A DNA stretch of 37,495 nt from a virus. Under the pieces are notes generated by a model. That model was given only the letters and a program-made list of their open reading frames with translations. It made no database searches and had not been told where the DNA came from. The stretch covers positions 1-37,495 of IMG/VR virus record IMGVR_UViG_3300020222_000082; one strand, written 5' to 3'. Position 1 is the first letter of the stretch, and each line of letters starts with the position of its first letter. Positions 6,098-13,896 of the stretch are shown here, one piece after another. The translations under genes were made by a program, and so were the position numbers.

Positions 6098-8506
6098 CTA
6101 AATATCGATCAACGTAAATGCTGTTTGGCTGCCATACCCAACACCAAAACGTAATCGCCCGCCATCACCCCTCGTATGACGTTCCCAGCCTTCTAACCCA
6201 TGAAGAGCCTGCCTAATTTGCGCCGCTTTCGCCGGGTGCATACCACGCAAATCGCCACCAAGCACCTCGACCCAAATCTCAAGAACACAGACTTTATCGC
6301 GTTTAACTTTTCCGAGTTCTTCGATATCTTCTTCAGAATCCATCGCGTTTGCGATATAGTGTTTTCGCTCGCTTGGGCTTTTCTTGTACCAGTCATGAGT
6401 AATCGGAATCTTAACGAATTCTTCAATCAAACCAAGAACATCGTCGGTTTCAGTGTGAAGAGATTGTTGCTTAAGCGCAAGAGCGTTTTCAGACGTATTA
6501 AGCGCAAGGCTTTCACCCTTCTTATAAAGATGAAGTGCCTCGGCCCAGATCTGATCTCGATCTTCATCTTTCATATTCCACGGTTTAAGCTTTCCTCCTT
6601 CTTTTGCGCACTCAACAGGCCAAAATCGTCGGTTGCCGGTGCGATCGCGAAGGAATTCATGCTCGTTCGTCGTACCCCAGAACACACATTGACGGAAGTG
6701 CGTCTCAGTGTTTCTTGCGTACGCTGCGCGGAATGAGTCCGCAGTCTTCGAAACGAATTGCTTCACGGCGTCAATATCTGCTTTTTTAGTCGCAGACATT
6801 TCACCGAGCTCGATGATCCAGTTTCCTTGTAGAGCTTCATACGCGTCTTTACCTTGTACGCTATCGAGTGAGTTGCTGAACCAAGGACCCCCGAGCTTTT
6901 CTGCGAGGAGTGTTTTGCCGATTCCCTGTTTACCCAATGTCACGAGAACGTTATCGAATTTGACTCCGGGTTTCATGATCCGAGCGATCGCGGCTACGAG
7001 GAACTTGCGCGTAACTGTTCGCACATATTTCGAATCTTCAGCGCCTAAATAATCAACGAGAAGCGTCTCGACGCGTTCCACGCCGTCCCATTCAAGCGTT
7101 TTCAAGTAATCGCGCACAGGGTGAAAGCGTTTCGCCTCAGAGGCTCTTAGAAGTGCGTCCTGGATCATATCCTTGCCGCGTTGGTTGTATTTCATTTCAA
7201 GATATACGCGCAACCCCGCGTCGTCTGAATCAGTCCAGTAGCAGCGATCTGGTGTAAGCTTGCGCCACGGAAGATCTTTCATAAGAATACGTTTGCCGGC
7301 GAACTCATCGATTGCGACTGATCCTTTGAGCGCGACGTCATTTTCCATAATGATTTTCAGGTTTCTAGCTGTGCGCGTTGGAACTCCAGAGCGATCAACT
7401 TCGAGACGCGCGAACCACGCCATGTCGTCCTCAGTCTCTTCGGTTTTGGTTCCTGTTACCTTTTCAAAATCTGAGCTTGCTTCACCAAGGTGCGTTTTCG
7501 TGAGTTCGATCTTGACGTTTTTATCGTTGCGAGCAAAATCGCTCATCGCCTTAAAGCTTTGCAGCTTATTGACGGGCGTCTCAGGATTCGAATCAACATC
7601 AAGCTCGCCGAAGCGGTGAAGTCGCACGAGGTCGAATGCGTTGACAAGTTTTCCACCCGCTGGATCCGTTGCGTGGTTTGAATACGCAAAAAGCTCGTCG
7701 TCATAAACTACGAGGCCGCCGGTTGTGTGCCCACCTAAAAACGTATAACGCCCGTTTCCTTCATCGCGGTACTCGTCAGTTAAAAACTCCGCGATCGCTT
7801 CAGGAATTGTGTAGACTTTATTGAATGCGCCAATGAGCCCAGGTTTATCGAGTGGATTCCCTTGTGTTTTTTCCTGTCGCTTTACGTAGTTTTCGCCAAC
7901 AACAGGCCATTCACTTACGTCCTGCCAATCTTTATAGCGCGAGAGCACATCTTCAGGTTGAACGAATTTGCCTTCGTGATGAGCAAAATAAGGCTCAGCG
8001 TCAATGCTCGCGCTTGGCCAATACATCAAGCGTGTGTCTTGGTAACTGGTCGGGTCGAACTGCTCGATTCCTAAATCTTCAGCGAGTTTTAGCGCGATTG
8101 GTACATACTCATCAGGTGTAACCTCGCGGGCAAGTGGAATCACAACTCGATAGCGTGGCGCTGTCGCTTGGTGCGAGTGTGTCGAATATACGACGTTTTC
8201 ATAATCAGTAATGAGCTCAAGTCGATCGAGCAGCGTATCGGTCGCACTGTCGGCGTCAAGCGTCACGAGTGATCGCGACACGCAGGCACCACGAACGCGG
8301 CGCCCGCCTTTTAGATATCCACCAACAAAACCACCGACGTCTTTGATCTCGTCTTTTTGGTTTTTCGGCATGTTTATGTAATCATGAACGGTCTCTTTCG
8401 TTCTGATCGGCTCACTCAACTTGCCGATAAAATCACTCCACGACAGTTGTTGATTTCGCCACTTCACGCTTTTGCGTGAGCTTCCAACGGCGATGTTTAT
8501 CATCAT
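6098..8506 (-). CDS. Primase-helicase, VirE/VapE type (primase-polymerase N-terminus)
   Basis: This 802-aa protein primes and unwinds phage DNA. The N-terminal part resembles archaeo-eukaryotic primase-polymerases: TLDADS (D84, D86), YSTHSH (H110/H112), APRYR, then DTRLMYWPS near 157-165. The C-terminal part is a VirE-type AAA+/SF3-like helicase. Walker A is GKQGIGKT (about 525-532) and Walker B is WIIELGEM (about 563-570). Further motifs are CVFWGTTN and NRRFWPV. ATG at 8506 has the RBS GGAGGGAG, inside the sequence ATCCGTGGAGG that is complementary to the candidate RNA at 4318. It is the last gene of the replication operon, beside the iteron origin, so it is the best candidate replication initiator or helicase. 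Confidence 0.93.
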   Translation of the reverse strand: MMINIAVGSSRKSVKWRNQQLSWSDFIGKLSEPIRTKETVHDYINMPKNQKDEIKDVGGFVGGYLKGGRRVRGACVSRSLVTLDADSATDTLLDRLELITDYENVVYSTHSHQATAPRYRVVIPLAREVTPDEYVPIALKLAEDLGIEQFDPTSYQDTRLMYWPSASIDAEPYFAHHEGKFVQPEDVLSRYKDWQDVSEWPVVGENYVKRQEKTQGNPLDKPGLIGAFNKVYTIPEAIAEFLTDEYRDEGNGRYTFLGGHTTGGLVVYDDELFAYSNHATDPAGGKLVNAFDLVRLHRFGELDVDSNPETPVNKLQSFKAMSDFARNDKNVKIELTKTHLGEASSDFEKVTGTKTEETEDDMAWFARLEVDRSGVPTRTARNLKIIMENDVALKGSVAIDEFAGKRILMKDLPWRKLTPDRCYWTDSDDAGLRVYLEMKYNQRGKDMIQDALLRASEAKRFHPVRDYLKTLEWDGVERVETLLVDYLGAEDSKYVRTVTRKFLVAAIARIMKPGVKFDNVLVTLGKQGIGKTLLAEKLGGPWFSNSLDSVQGKDAYEALQGNWIIELGEMSATKKADIDAVKQFVSKTADSFRAAYARNTETHFRQCVFWGTTNEHEFLRDRTGNRRFWPVECAKEGGKLKPWNMKDEDRDQIWAEALHLYKKGESLALNTSENALALKQQSLHTETDDVLGLIEEFVKIPITHDWYKKSPSERKHYIANAMDSEEDIEELGKVKRDKVCVLEIWVEVLGGDLRGMHPAKAAQIRQALHGLEGWERHTRGDGGRLRFGVGYGSQTAFTLIDI

Positions 8507-8524
8507 AATCTCCCTCCACGGATA

Positions 8525-10411
8525 TTATTTTTTATAGTATTCAGCTTTGAACCCCTCAGCGTTAAGCGGAAGATCCGGCGCCCAGGTTGGTCTTATAGAC
8601 ATTATATCTTCAATCTCATCAATATCAGTAGCATTTTTCTCGTCCTCGATGAGAACTTCGTCGTGAACATGCCCAATCACCTTATACCCGAGCCCGTCAA
8701 GATTGAGCATTGATTCTGCCAAAACGTCGCGCGCGATCGCTTGAGTTAAGTTTTCAACGAGCTTTCCACCCCATGTTGATTGCGTCATAAACGCGACTGC
8801 TGAACCTTGGCCTTTGTACTCGATCCGGTCGTCTACGATTTTCGCGTGCTGGTAAGCGAGTTCACGACCTGACGGCAATTTCATGAAAAGAGTTGTGCCG
8901 CGTTTTTGGAATCTTATTTTTCCACCTGCGACTTTCGTCTTAAGTCCAGACAGAGCACCCTTTGCAGCTCGTTCGACGTCATACCAGAGTTTAACGATAT
9001 TCGGATTTGCGCTTCGCCACTGGTTCACGATCGGTTGCAGCTCAGACTCAGAAAGTCCCATCTTGATCGCACCCATCGCTTCAAGTGCTTTCACACCACC
9101 ACCATAACCACAGGCAAGAACCGCGACCTTGCCTTTTTGCCTCATGTCTTTATCAACTTCGTCGATCGTTGTTTTATACATAGCCGCAGCAGTCGCTTCA
9201 TAGATTTTTCCGTGATCCGCGAACGCTTCAAGCACCCACGTTTCACTCGCAACCCACGCGAGCACTCGAGCCTCAATAGCTGAGAAGTCGCTCACGAGAA
9301 GCTCATAACCATCTGGCGCAATGATCGCGGTTCGGATCAGTTGTTTCAATTGTTCAGAATCAACGAACGCGCCGCCTCGGACCTTATCGCGAAGCGCGTC
9401 AAGCTCTTCACCTTCAACTTTATTGCGCGGCAGGTTCTGAAGTTGGATTCCTCGACCCGCCCAACGGCCCGTGCGCGCAGCACCATAAAATTGCAGCAAA
9501 CCGTGAACACGACCGTTTGAACAGGCCATGTTGTTGATTGCTTCGAATTTCTTTACGCTTGTGTTACTGATCGATTTTCGTAGCTCAAGCACTTCACGCA
9601 CGACTTCTGGAAGATCAGGTTTCGCGAGCATATCTTCGACTGCAGCCTTATCGATTGACGTCGTGTAAACTCCTTGATCACCAAGCCACTTTTTAAGTTG
9701 CAGCGCAGACTTCGGATTTGCGAGTCCAGTAAGTTCGTCGAGCTTTTCTTTCGCGTCATCTTCGACTTTCGCGTTTGCTGTGATCGCGCCAATCGTGAGC
9801 TTTCGATCGACAGCAAGTCCTGCGTCATTGATTTTCTGATCGAGTGCGTACAGCGTCCATTCATCTTCAGTCATAGGATTTTGATTCAAGATTTCTGCGA
9901 TATCCATTTCAGCCTCGACGTCTTGCTTACAGTACTCAATAAATGATTTCCAGTCCTGCGGGTGATCGAGCGGGTCGTTAAACTCGCCAGTCTTTTTATT
10001 CGGAATTGAGAACTTCGTAATCAAACGTTTACCTGCAGAATCTTTTTGCGCGTCTGTGCGCAGGAACGTTGCGAGTTTATCAAGTGAGAGAGGAAGTCCA
10101 AGCTCTGCGGCGTGAATCATCGTACAACGCCACTGAGACGCGTCTAGCTGCTCACCTAATAGTTTACCGATACACACGCGCTCGAACGTCGCGTTGTGTG
10201 CCCACTTGACGACAGACGGATCGAGAATCAGATCTCGGATCTCATCAGGTAACTCGTATTTCATTAAATCGATACATTTAACAGGACCCCCGTCATAACT
10301 ATATGCGAAAAGCATAATTTCGAACTGCGGGTCGTCGACGTAACGATAAACACCGGCTTTTCTCAAGTCGGTCGCTGATCTCGTTTCAATATCTATGTGT
10401 AATTCTTTCAT
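8525..10411 (-). CDS. DNA polymerase, family A, with 3'-5' exonuclease
   Basis: This 628-aa replicative polymerase combines a DnaQ-like exonuclease with a PolA core. Exonuclease residues are DIE (D7, E9), HNATFE (N73) and YCKQD (Y160, D164). Polymerase motif A is SDFSAIEAR (D375, E380). Motif B region is RQKGKVAVLACGYGGG (424-439) and motif C is HDE (583-585). All catalytic residues are present. The exonuclease plus polymerase arrangement without a 5' nuclease is usual for phages of Gram-positive bacteria. The start has a GGAGGCGGG RBS. The primase-helicase gene follows 18 bases later. Confidence 0.95.
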   Translation of the reverse strand: MKELHIDIETRSATDLRKAGVYRYVDDPQFEIMLFAYSYDGGPVKCIDLMKYELPDEIRDLILDPSVVKWAHNATFERVCIGKLLGEQLDASQWRCTMIHAAELGLPLSLDKLATFLRTDAQKDSAGKRLITKFSIPNKKTGEFNDPLDHPQDWKSFIEYCKQDVEAEMDIAEILNQNPMTEDEWTLYALDQKINDAGLAVDRKLTIGAITANAKVEDDAKEKLDELTGLANPKSALQLKKWLGDQGVYTTSIDKAAVEDMLAKPDLPEVVREVLELRKSISNTSVKKFEAINNMACSNGRVHGLLQFYGAARTGRWAGRGIQLQNLPRNKVEGEELDALRDKVRGGAFVDSEQLKQLIRTAIIAPDGYELLVSDFSAIEARVLAWVASETWVLEAFADHGKIYEATAAAMYKTTIDEVDKDMRQKGKVAVLACGYGGGVKALEAMGAIKMGLSESELQPIVNQWRSANPNIVKLWYDVERAAKGALSGLKTKVAGGKIRFQKRGTTLFMKLPSGRELAYQHAKIVDDRIEYKGQGSAVAFMTQSTWGGKLVENLTQAIARDVLAESMLNLDGLGYKVIGHVHDEVLIEDEKNATDIDEIEDIMSIRPTWAPDLPLNAEGFKAEYYKK

Positions 10412-10432
10412 GATTTTCCCGCCTCCATTCGG

Positions 10433-11182
10433 TTAATCTTCCCATTTTTCGAATTCGATTTTTGGTGCTTCTGGAACATCAGGAATATCGAAAATATCGA
10501 CTTCCACGGTGATCCATTCTTCACCGTCCCACCAGTGGACGCGAAGTGCCTCAACAACCCAATCAGTTTGCTCTACAATATCACGATAAAAGTTTAATTG
10601 TAGATTGTACTCACCGAGCGGCGTGTTTGGTAAAAAGTCGACTGGTGGTTTTAGGTAAGGCTCGCCGAAGTTTTTATATATGTCGCCGTTCGTTTTGAAG
10701 TCCTCGATAATACAACGCTTTTCACCAGTTATAACGACGCGGTCGATCAAACCTGATCTCAACCCGAGCGAATCTATCACTGGGACTTCATAGAGCGCAG
10801 TCTCGTGGTGCCGTTTGTTATAGAACGCTTTGACTATCGGCTCAAGTGTTTTGTGGATCCCTAATGGCCTCTCGTCAATCAAACTTAATTTGCGATATTT
10901 GCCGTAGTGTTCCATCGCTTTGTGAAGTGCAGTTCCGAATGTCTGAGCGATTTCTGTTTTCGATTGCCAGTATTCGAGCATAAGCTCAGGTTCAACTCCG
11001 AGAATGTCAGCGCGCCTTTCAGCATGTGCCTGACGCTCGAATTCATAACCGAACATGTGCGCGTAAACTGATCCACTTAGAAACTTGTCGCCGTGCTCGT
11101 CTCTGTATACGTGAGCAACTGGATCAAAGTATGCGATATCACCGGACGCGAAACATTTGAGAGTTACTATATCACTCGACAT
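10433..11182 (-). CDS. PD-(D/E)XK nuclease, RecB/Cas4-like
   Basis: This 249-aa protein is a probable exonuclease for recombination or genome processing. RecB-family motifs are in order: GTALH (H87), LIDRVV (D147), IIEDFKT (E160/D161 and K163) and the QxxxY motif QLNFY (Q195-Y199). Length fits single-domain phage nucleases, which often sit beside a single-strand annealing protein or polymerase. ATG 11182 overlaps the TGA of the upstream membrane peptide gene, indicating coupling. Whether it works as a 5'-3' exonuclease with a recombinase partner is not clear, since no obvious annealase gene is present. Confidence 0.85.
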   Translation of the reverse strand: MSSDIVTLKCFASGDIAYFDPVAHVYRDEHGDKFLSGSVYAHMFGYEFERQAHAERRADILGVEPELMLEYWQSKTEIAQTFGTALHKAMEHYGKYRKLSLIDERPLGIHKTLEPIVKAFYNKRHHETALYEVPVIDSLGLRSGLIDRVVITGEKRCIIEDFKTNGDIYKNFGEPYLKPPVDFLPNTPLGEYNLQLNFYRDIVEQTDWVVEALRVHWWDGEEWITVEVDIFDIPDVPEAPKIEFEKWED

Positions 11183-11309
11183 AAGCGCTCACAAGATGGT
11201 TAAGTTCGATCACGAGTGCGAACGTGTGAATGAGAGTCAGTATAAAAAGCACAAGTACCACGAGGCCGAGAACGAGCAGCACTAAAATTAAAGCTTCAAT
11301 TTTGTTCAT
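11172..11309 (-). CDS. Small hydrophobic membrane peptide
   Basis: A 45-aa protein starting MNKIEALILVLLVLGLVVLV. One long hydrophobic helix covers about residues 5-35, and the C-terminus is short and polar. The start ATG lies inside the 3' end of the upstream gene, and its own stop overlaps the nuclease ATG. It was chosen over a longer frame from 11366 because that would cover most of the upstream Cys-containing gene. Role unknown. Confidence 0.6.
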   Translation of the reverse strand: MNKIEALILVLLVLGLVVLVLFILTLIHTFALVIELNHLVSAYVE

Positions 11310-11466
11310 TTTCAAATTCGCTTTCATCTTCAACGCAATAATAAGAGTATGCGACAGGAAGCCCAAGCTTCTCAGCCTCTTTCAACTGTTCTTCTGTGAT
11401 CTCTGCGCCACAGTTGTGATCTTTCGTGTTGCTGCTGCAGAATGTTCGATCTTTATAACAAATCAT
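11296..11466 (-). CDS. Small Cys-containing phage protein
   Basis: A 56-aa protein starting MICYKDRTFC. It has four Cys (C3, C10, C19, C44) and ends with an acidic tail after GLPVAYSYYC. Proteins with the MICYKDxTFC opening are frequent in phages of Gram-positive bacteria and have no known function. The Cys pattern would suit a single zinc site. RBS AGAGG sits between the upstream stop and the ATG. It overlaps the next gene by 14 bp. Confidence 0.7.
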   Translation of the reverse strand: MICYKDRTFCSSNTKDHNCGAEITEEQLKEAEKLGLPVAYSYYCVEDESEFENEQN

Positions 11467-11469
11467 AAT

Positions 11470-11937
11470 TTACCTCTTTAACATTTTCTTAATTGTTGAT
11501 ATTTCGACGACTTCTACCTCATCACCGAGCGCGTCTTCAATCTCAGTTTTTTCTGCTAGTAAGCGGCGCGCGAACTGAAGTTTTTTCATGTCTGAATATG
11601 ATTCAAAAATACCGCGGATTGTTTTAACAGCTCGCTCTTCTCGTTTTTTCGCGGCCTCAGCTTGTGTAACGCTATCGCTGCGGCTGCGCCAGGTGGCGTC
11701 TCTGAGCTCGTTGATCTGATCGATGAGTGTTTGCTCAGTATCAGTTGGAAGTTCACCACCACCTGGTGAGAATGTGTTTCCGTAACCAAGTTGAGCGTAA
11801 ATGTATTGCGCGATTTCACCTTCGCCGGCTTTGTCAAGATCGTTGCATAGCGCAAACAGCGTGTCACGCCACGTAATTTCATCGTGATCAGCATGTGCCC
11901 GAACAAGTTTCAAGACCGTTTTGAGTTCGACTTTCAC
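11470..11937 (-). CDS. Hypothetical helical protein
   Basis: A 155-aa, charged and mostly alpha-helical protein, not recognised. A Gly-rich turn (GNTFSPGGGELP) separates an N-terminal domain of about 50 residues from a C-terminal coiled-coil-like region (QTLIDQINELRDATWRSRS, then EAAKKREERAVKTI). The start is GTG at 11937, overlapping the upstream TGA as GTGA, with AAAGGAAAA before it. Confidence 0.7.
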   Translation of the reverse strand: MKVELKTVLKLVRAHADHDEITWRDTLFALCNDLDKAGEGEIAQYIYAQLGYGNTFSPGGGELPTDTEQTLIDQINELRDATWRSRSDSVTQAEAAKKREERAVKTIRGIFESYSDMKKLQFARRLLAEKTEIEDALGDEVEVVEISTIKKMLKR

Positions 11938-12152
11938 TTCGTTTTCCTTTCAATAAAGTCATTTTTCTTGACCTTGTAAATACTAACGTTGTTCCCAATA
12001 GTCGGTTTATTTTCAGATTCAACATAATAAAAATCACCTTTTTCACCAACTAACACAACAGGAATTGTCTTTGTAGTATATGAATGAATTGGGAATATGC
12101 TAGATATATAATCAGTCGTTTCAACTCTAATTTCTATAAAACCGCGTTTCAT
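11934..12152 (-). CDS. Small hypothetical protein
   Basis: A 72-aa protein, not recognised. It alternates short hydrophobic strands with charged residues (FIEIRVETTDYI, PVVLVGEKGDFYYVES), suggesting a small beta barrel or an SH3-like fold. The stop overlaps the next GTG by four bases. It lies one base beyond the stop of the upstream gene, within a run of tightly packed small genes. Confidence 0.65.
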   Translation of the reverse strand: MKRGFIEIRVETTDYISSIFPIHSYTTKTIPVVLVGEKGDFYYVESENKPTIGNNVSIYKVKKNDFIERKTK

Positions 12153-12153
12153 G

Positions 12154-12372
12154 CTAGTCCTTTTTAGTTATATCAATAACATCAGGATTGAGCATAGGAA
12201 TCTCGTCAATATCTTCAAAATCCATCGACACTTTTGACGTTGATTCGACTTCTTCATCAACTTCATACGCGAGTTCGCAAAGTCCGTATTTTTCAGCTTC
12301 TTCAGCAGAATCAGCTTTTATAAAAAACTCTTCTTGAAGGATTCTCGTTACTTCAATAGCATAGATTTTCAT
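12154..12372 (-). CDS. Small acidic protein, possibly DpnD/PcfM-like
   Basis: A 72-aa protein. The opening MKIYAIEVTRILQEEFFIKA followed by DSAEEAEKYG resembles the start of the DpnD/PcfM-like family, in which a strand is followed by an 'ADSxEEA' helix. The C-terminal half is acidic. Family members are small accessory proteins of mobile elements with no settled function. The ATG overlaps the upstream gene's stop. Family call tentative. Confidence 0.65.
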   Translation of the reverse strand: MKIYAIEVTRILQEEFFIKADSAEEAEKYGLCELAYEVDEEVESTSKVSMDFEDIDEIPMLNPDVIDITKKD

Positions 12373-12581
12373 AGAACAGCGTCTCCTGCTTTCGTTTGAA
12401 TATAATCGAGTTCGAGCACAGGCGCGTCAGCATAAGCCTTGGCCTGCTCTTCTGTTTCGAAAACCATGATTGCGCCGATCAAACCCTCTGCGTGTTCTTT
12501 GAGTGGCAGCATTTGCGATTTGCCTAAAACGTTCAAACCGAGCTCGGTTATCACTTTACTATTCAAATACACTTTTGACAT
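12369..12581 (-). CDS. Small hypothetical protein downstream of the structured RNA
   Basis: A 70-aa protein, not recognised. The segment AIMVFETEEQAKAYADA resembles small ferredoxin-like alpha/beta folds. RBS AGGAGG lies close to the ATG at 12581. It is the first gene after the structured 12604-12829 region, so its translation could be controlled by that RNA. Its TAA/ATG overlap with the next gene indicates coupling. Confidence 0.7.
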   Translation of the reverse strand: MSKVYLNSKVITELGLNVLGKSQMLPLKEHAEGLIGAIMVFETEEQAKAYADAPVLELDYIQTKAGDAVL

Positions 12582-12603
12582 AAAATCCTCCTACAGATTA
12601 TTT

Positions 12604-12829
12604 TCGCGGGTGCATAGAGATGATGAACTCCTCTCCCATCACGACGGTCCACCACAGAAGTCGTGAAAAATTGCTCATCATCTCTAAACACCCGCGAGTG
12701 ATCGAGCGCGCGACGCGGGCCACAACCTACAGTTTCTGTTTGCTTATGGCTATACTTATTGCACGTGACCTGGAAGCGTAAACTTGAAGTTTCTGTTTCC
12801 GGTTTTCTGCCCGCGTCACACGCTCGATC
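12604..12829 (-). ncRNA. Structured noncoding RNA or leader between small early genes
   Basis: Two adjacent long hairpins fill this gap. Hairpin 1: TCGCGGGTG (12604-12612) pairs with 12689-12697. A perfect 12-bp helix then joins 12615-12626 to 12675-12686, and a 7-bp apical stem joins 12639-12645 to 12660-12666. Hairpin 2: 12700-12708 pairs with 12821-12829 (9 bp) and 12712-12720 with 12809-12817 (9 bp), around an 88-base region with an 11-bp direct repeat AGTTTCTGTTT (12731 and 12788). CGCGGG and CCCGCG segments recur, so alternative pairings between hairpins are possible. It lies in the leftward operon, so I assign the minus strand. No credible protein is encoded here. Confidence 0.65.
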
Positions 12830-12836
12830 GATTAAA

Positions 12837-13112
12837 TTATTTTTTAGGTACGCCGTACTGCGCGACATAGCGCAGTGTCTCGTTCAGTTCTTCTTCGCTT
12901 AAGCCCATAACAGTAACTTGATTATAAACCTGCAGCGCCTCAAGAACGATCACCGGTTCGTTATTGCGAGTCGGAAGTGGCGTCAACGACTTTGCGACCA
13001 TGAGCTGATTGTTGATTGCGTCCGCAACCGTTCGGCCCGTAGCGTCATCGACAATGCTTTTTCCGGCTTCTTTGAGTTGTTGTAAAAGTTCTTTTGCGTA
13101 AGTCATATTCAT
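12837..13112 (-). CDS. Small hypothetical protein
   Basis: A 91-aa, helical protein, not recognised (TYAKELLQQLKEAGKSIVDD, then a C-terminal helix LSEEELNETLRYVAQYG). The ATG overlaps the upstream TGA (ATGA). The stop lies just before the structured RNA region, which is therefore transcribed with it. No motif gives a function. Confidence 0.65.
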   Translation of the reverse strand: MNMTYAKELLQQLKEAGKSIVDDATGRTVADAINNQLMVAKSLTPLPTRNNEPVIVLEALQVYNQVTVMGLSEEELNETLRYVAQYGVPKK

Positions 13113-13390
13113 AGCCTATATTTCTCAACGTATGAGACGCCTTCTGGGCTTAAGCACCAACCTGATCCGAGCACATCACCATCTTCGTTCATAAGTCCGG
13201 TGTGGTGCTCGATCAATCCAGCCGTGCGAAGTTCGCGAACGAGAGATTGATTCTCTTTTGTTTTGCCACCAAGGCTATTATAATTTATGCATTCACGTTC
13301 TGGGAACAGGTGCAAGATTGCTTCTGCGTCTTCGCTTATTATTCGAGCTCGTCTTTTTATACCCATTACACCCGCTATTCTTTGAAACAT
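13109..13390 (-). CDS. Small hypothetical protein, possibly winged-helix
   Basis: A 93-aa protein. The layout (basic N-terminus GIKRRARI, then helices, then NQSLVRELRTAGLIEHHTG, then a Gly-containing turn and CLSPEGVSYVEKY) resembles a small winged-helix domain. The call is from shape only. The RBS AGGAGGG is strong. It could be a DNA-binding protein of the replication operon. Confidence 0.65.
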   Translation of the reverse strand: MFQRIAGVMGIKRRARIISEDAEAILHLFPERECINYNSLGGKTKENQSLVRELRTAGLIEHHTGLMNEDGDVLGSGWCLSPEGVSYVEKYRL

Positions 13391-13399
13391 ATTACCCTC

Positions 13400-13591
13400 C
13401 TATTTTTTAATATATTCGTATGATAGTTCTTCGTAGCACTTATCTTGTTCTGATTGTGATTCAAACCAGTGCATTTCGCTTGATCCTTGCGTAGGATCTG
13501 ATTCGCTGCAGTCGATCAACAGTTCTACACCAAATGGTGCGTCAGGTGATCGTTCTTCACTATATATTCTATTTAGTACTATGTTTTCCAT
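13400..13591 (-). CDS. Small acidic hypothetical protein
   Basis: A 63-aa, very acidic protein, not recognised (Glu, Asp and Ser rich; MHWFESQSEQDKCYEELSYE). The AAAGGA RBS is followed by AATCC and the ATG. It is the second gene after the promoter at 13786-13814. Small acidic early phage proteins are often inhibitors or DNA mimics, but nothing specific supports that here. Confidence 0.65.
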   Translation of the reverse strand: MENIVLNRIYSEERSPDAPFGVELLIDCSESDPTQGSSEMHWFESQSEQDKCYEELSYEYIKK

Positions 13592-13615
13592 GGATTCCTT
13601 TCAGAGTTAACAGGT

Positions 13616-13747
13616 TTATGCCTGTACCTCATCAGCTATAGTTAGTATAAGTTCGCGAACGACACGTATTTGTGCGTCTGTTAGCAACGCAGCAACTTGT
13701 ATATCGTCATTAACGGCTAGCGTTACCTGATGAGTAGGTTTATTCAT
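13616..13747 (-). CDS. First gene of the replication operon (43 aa)
   Basis: MNKPTHQVTLAVNDDIQVAA followed by a helix (LLTDAQIRVVRELILTIADE). Not recognised. RBS AAAGGA lies eight bases before the ATG. It sits about 40 bases downstream of the -10 element of promoter B. Length and RBS quality support it being translated. Confidence 0.6.
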   Translation of the reverse strand: MNKPTHQVTLAVNDDIQVAALLTDAQIRVVRELILTIADEVQA

Positions 13748-13785
13748 TTGGTAGTTCCTTTCGTTTATGTTATTGATCTATATTG

Positions 13786-13814
13786 ATAATACTAGGCTGT
13801 AGTTAAAAAGTAAA
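13786..13814 (-). promoter_or_regulatory. Promoter of the leftward replication operon
   Basis: On the minus strand TTTACT (13814-13809), a 17-base spacer and TATTAT (13791-13786). Geometry and upstream context match the rightward promoter at 4467-4495. Transcription would begin near 13779. Confidence 0.6.
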
Positions 13815-13821
13815 CACTAAA

Positions 13822-13849
13822 TGTCAACTTTTTTTGCCTTTTGGTAAAC
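13822..13849 (-). promoter_or_regulatory. 28-bp repeated operator/promoter element, copy B
   Basis: On the minus strand this is identical to 4432-4459 over 28 bp, including the inverted repeat TTTACC-AAAA-GGCAAA and TTGACA. Similarity resumes three bases later with AGTGTTT. Having it upstream of both convergent early operons implies shared control. Confidence 0.7.
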
Positions 13850-13859
13850 TATGGGGCTC

Positions 13860-13896
13860 TATAATAAAAACTCACGCGCTAGAGCTGCGCGTGAGT
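13860..13896 (-). terminator. Terminator of the XRE/nucleotide operon, overlapping the last codons
   Basis: ACTCACGCGC (13870-13879) pairs perfectly with GCGCGTGAGT (13887-13896), 7-base loop. On the minus strand TTTTTATTAT follows. The right arm and loop lie inside the end of the dCMP deaminase gene. It separates this operon from promoter B. Confidence 0.88.

Noticed and set aside
5920-6117. Rightward coding frame over the iteron region
   Set aside because: It is made of repeated TGCAACA units, has no RBS and runs into the primase-helicase gene on the other strand.
6193-10000. Several 60-180-codon frames on the plus strand opposite the primase-helicase and polymerase genes
   Set aside because: They lack ribosome-binding sites and lie opposite conserved motifs of real genes. 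They are chance frames.
12700-12829. Group I intron or tRNA-like element
   Set aside because: It lies between complete genes and interrupts none, and I could not find the intron core pairings, a T-arm or an anticodon arm. Left as unclassified structured RNA.
12563-12868. Leftward 101-codon frame across the structured gap
   Set aside because: No RBS, composition unlike neighbours, overlaps two well-supported genes and is explained by the hairpin sequences.
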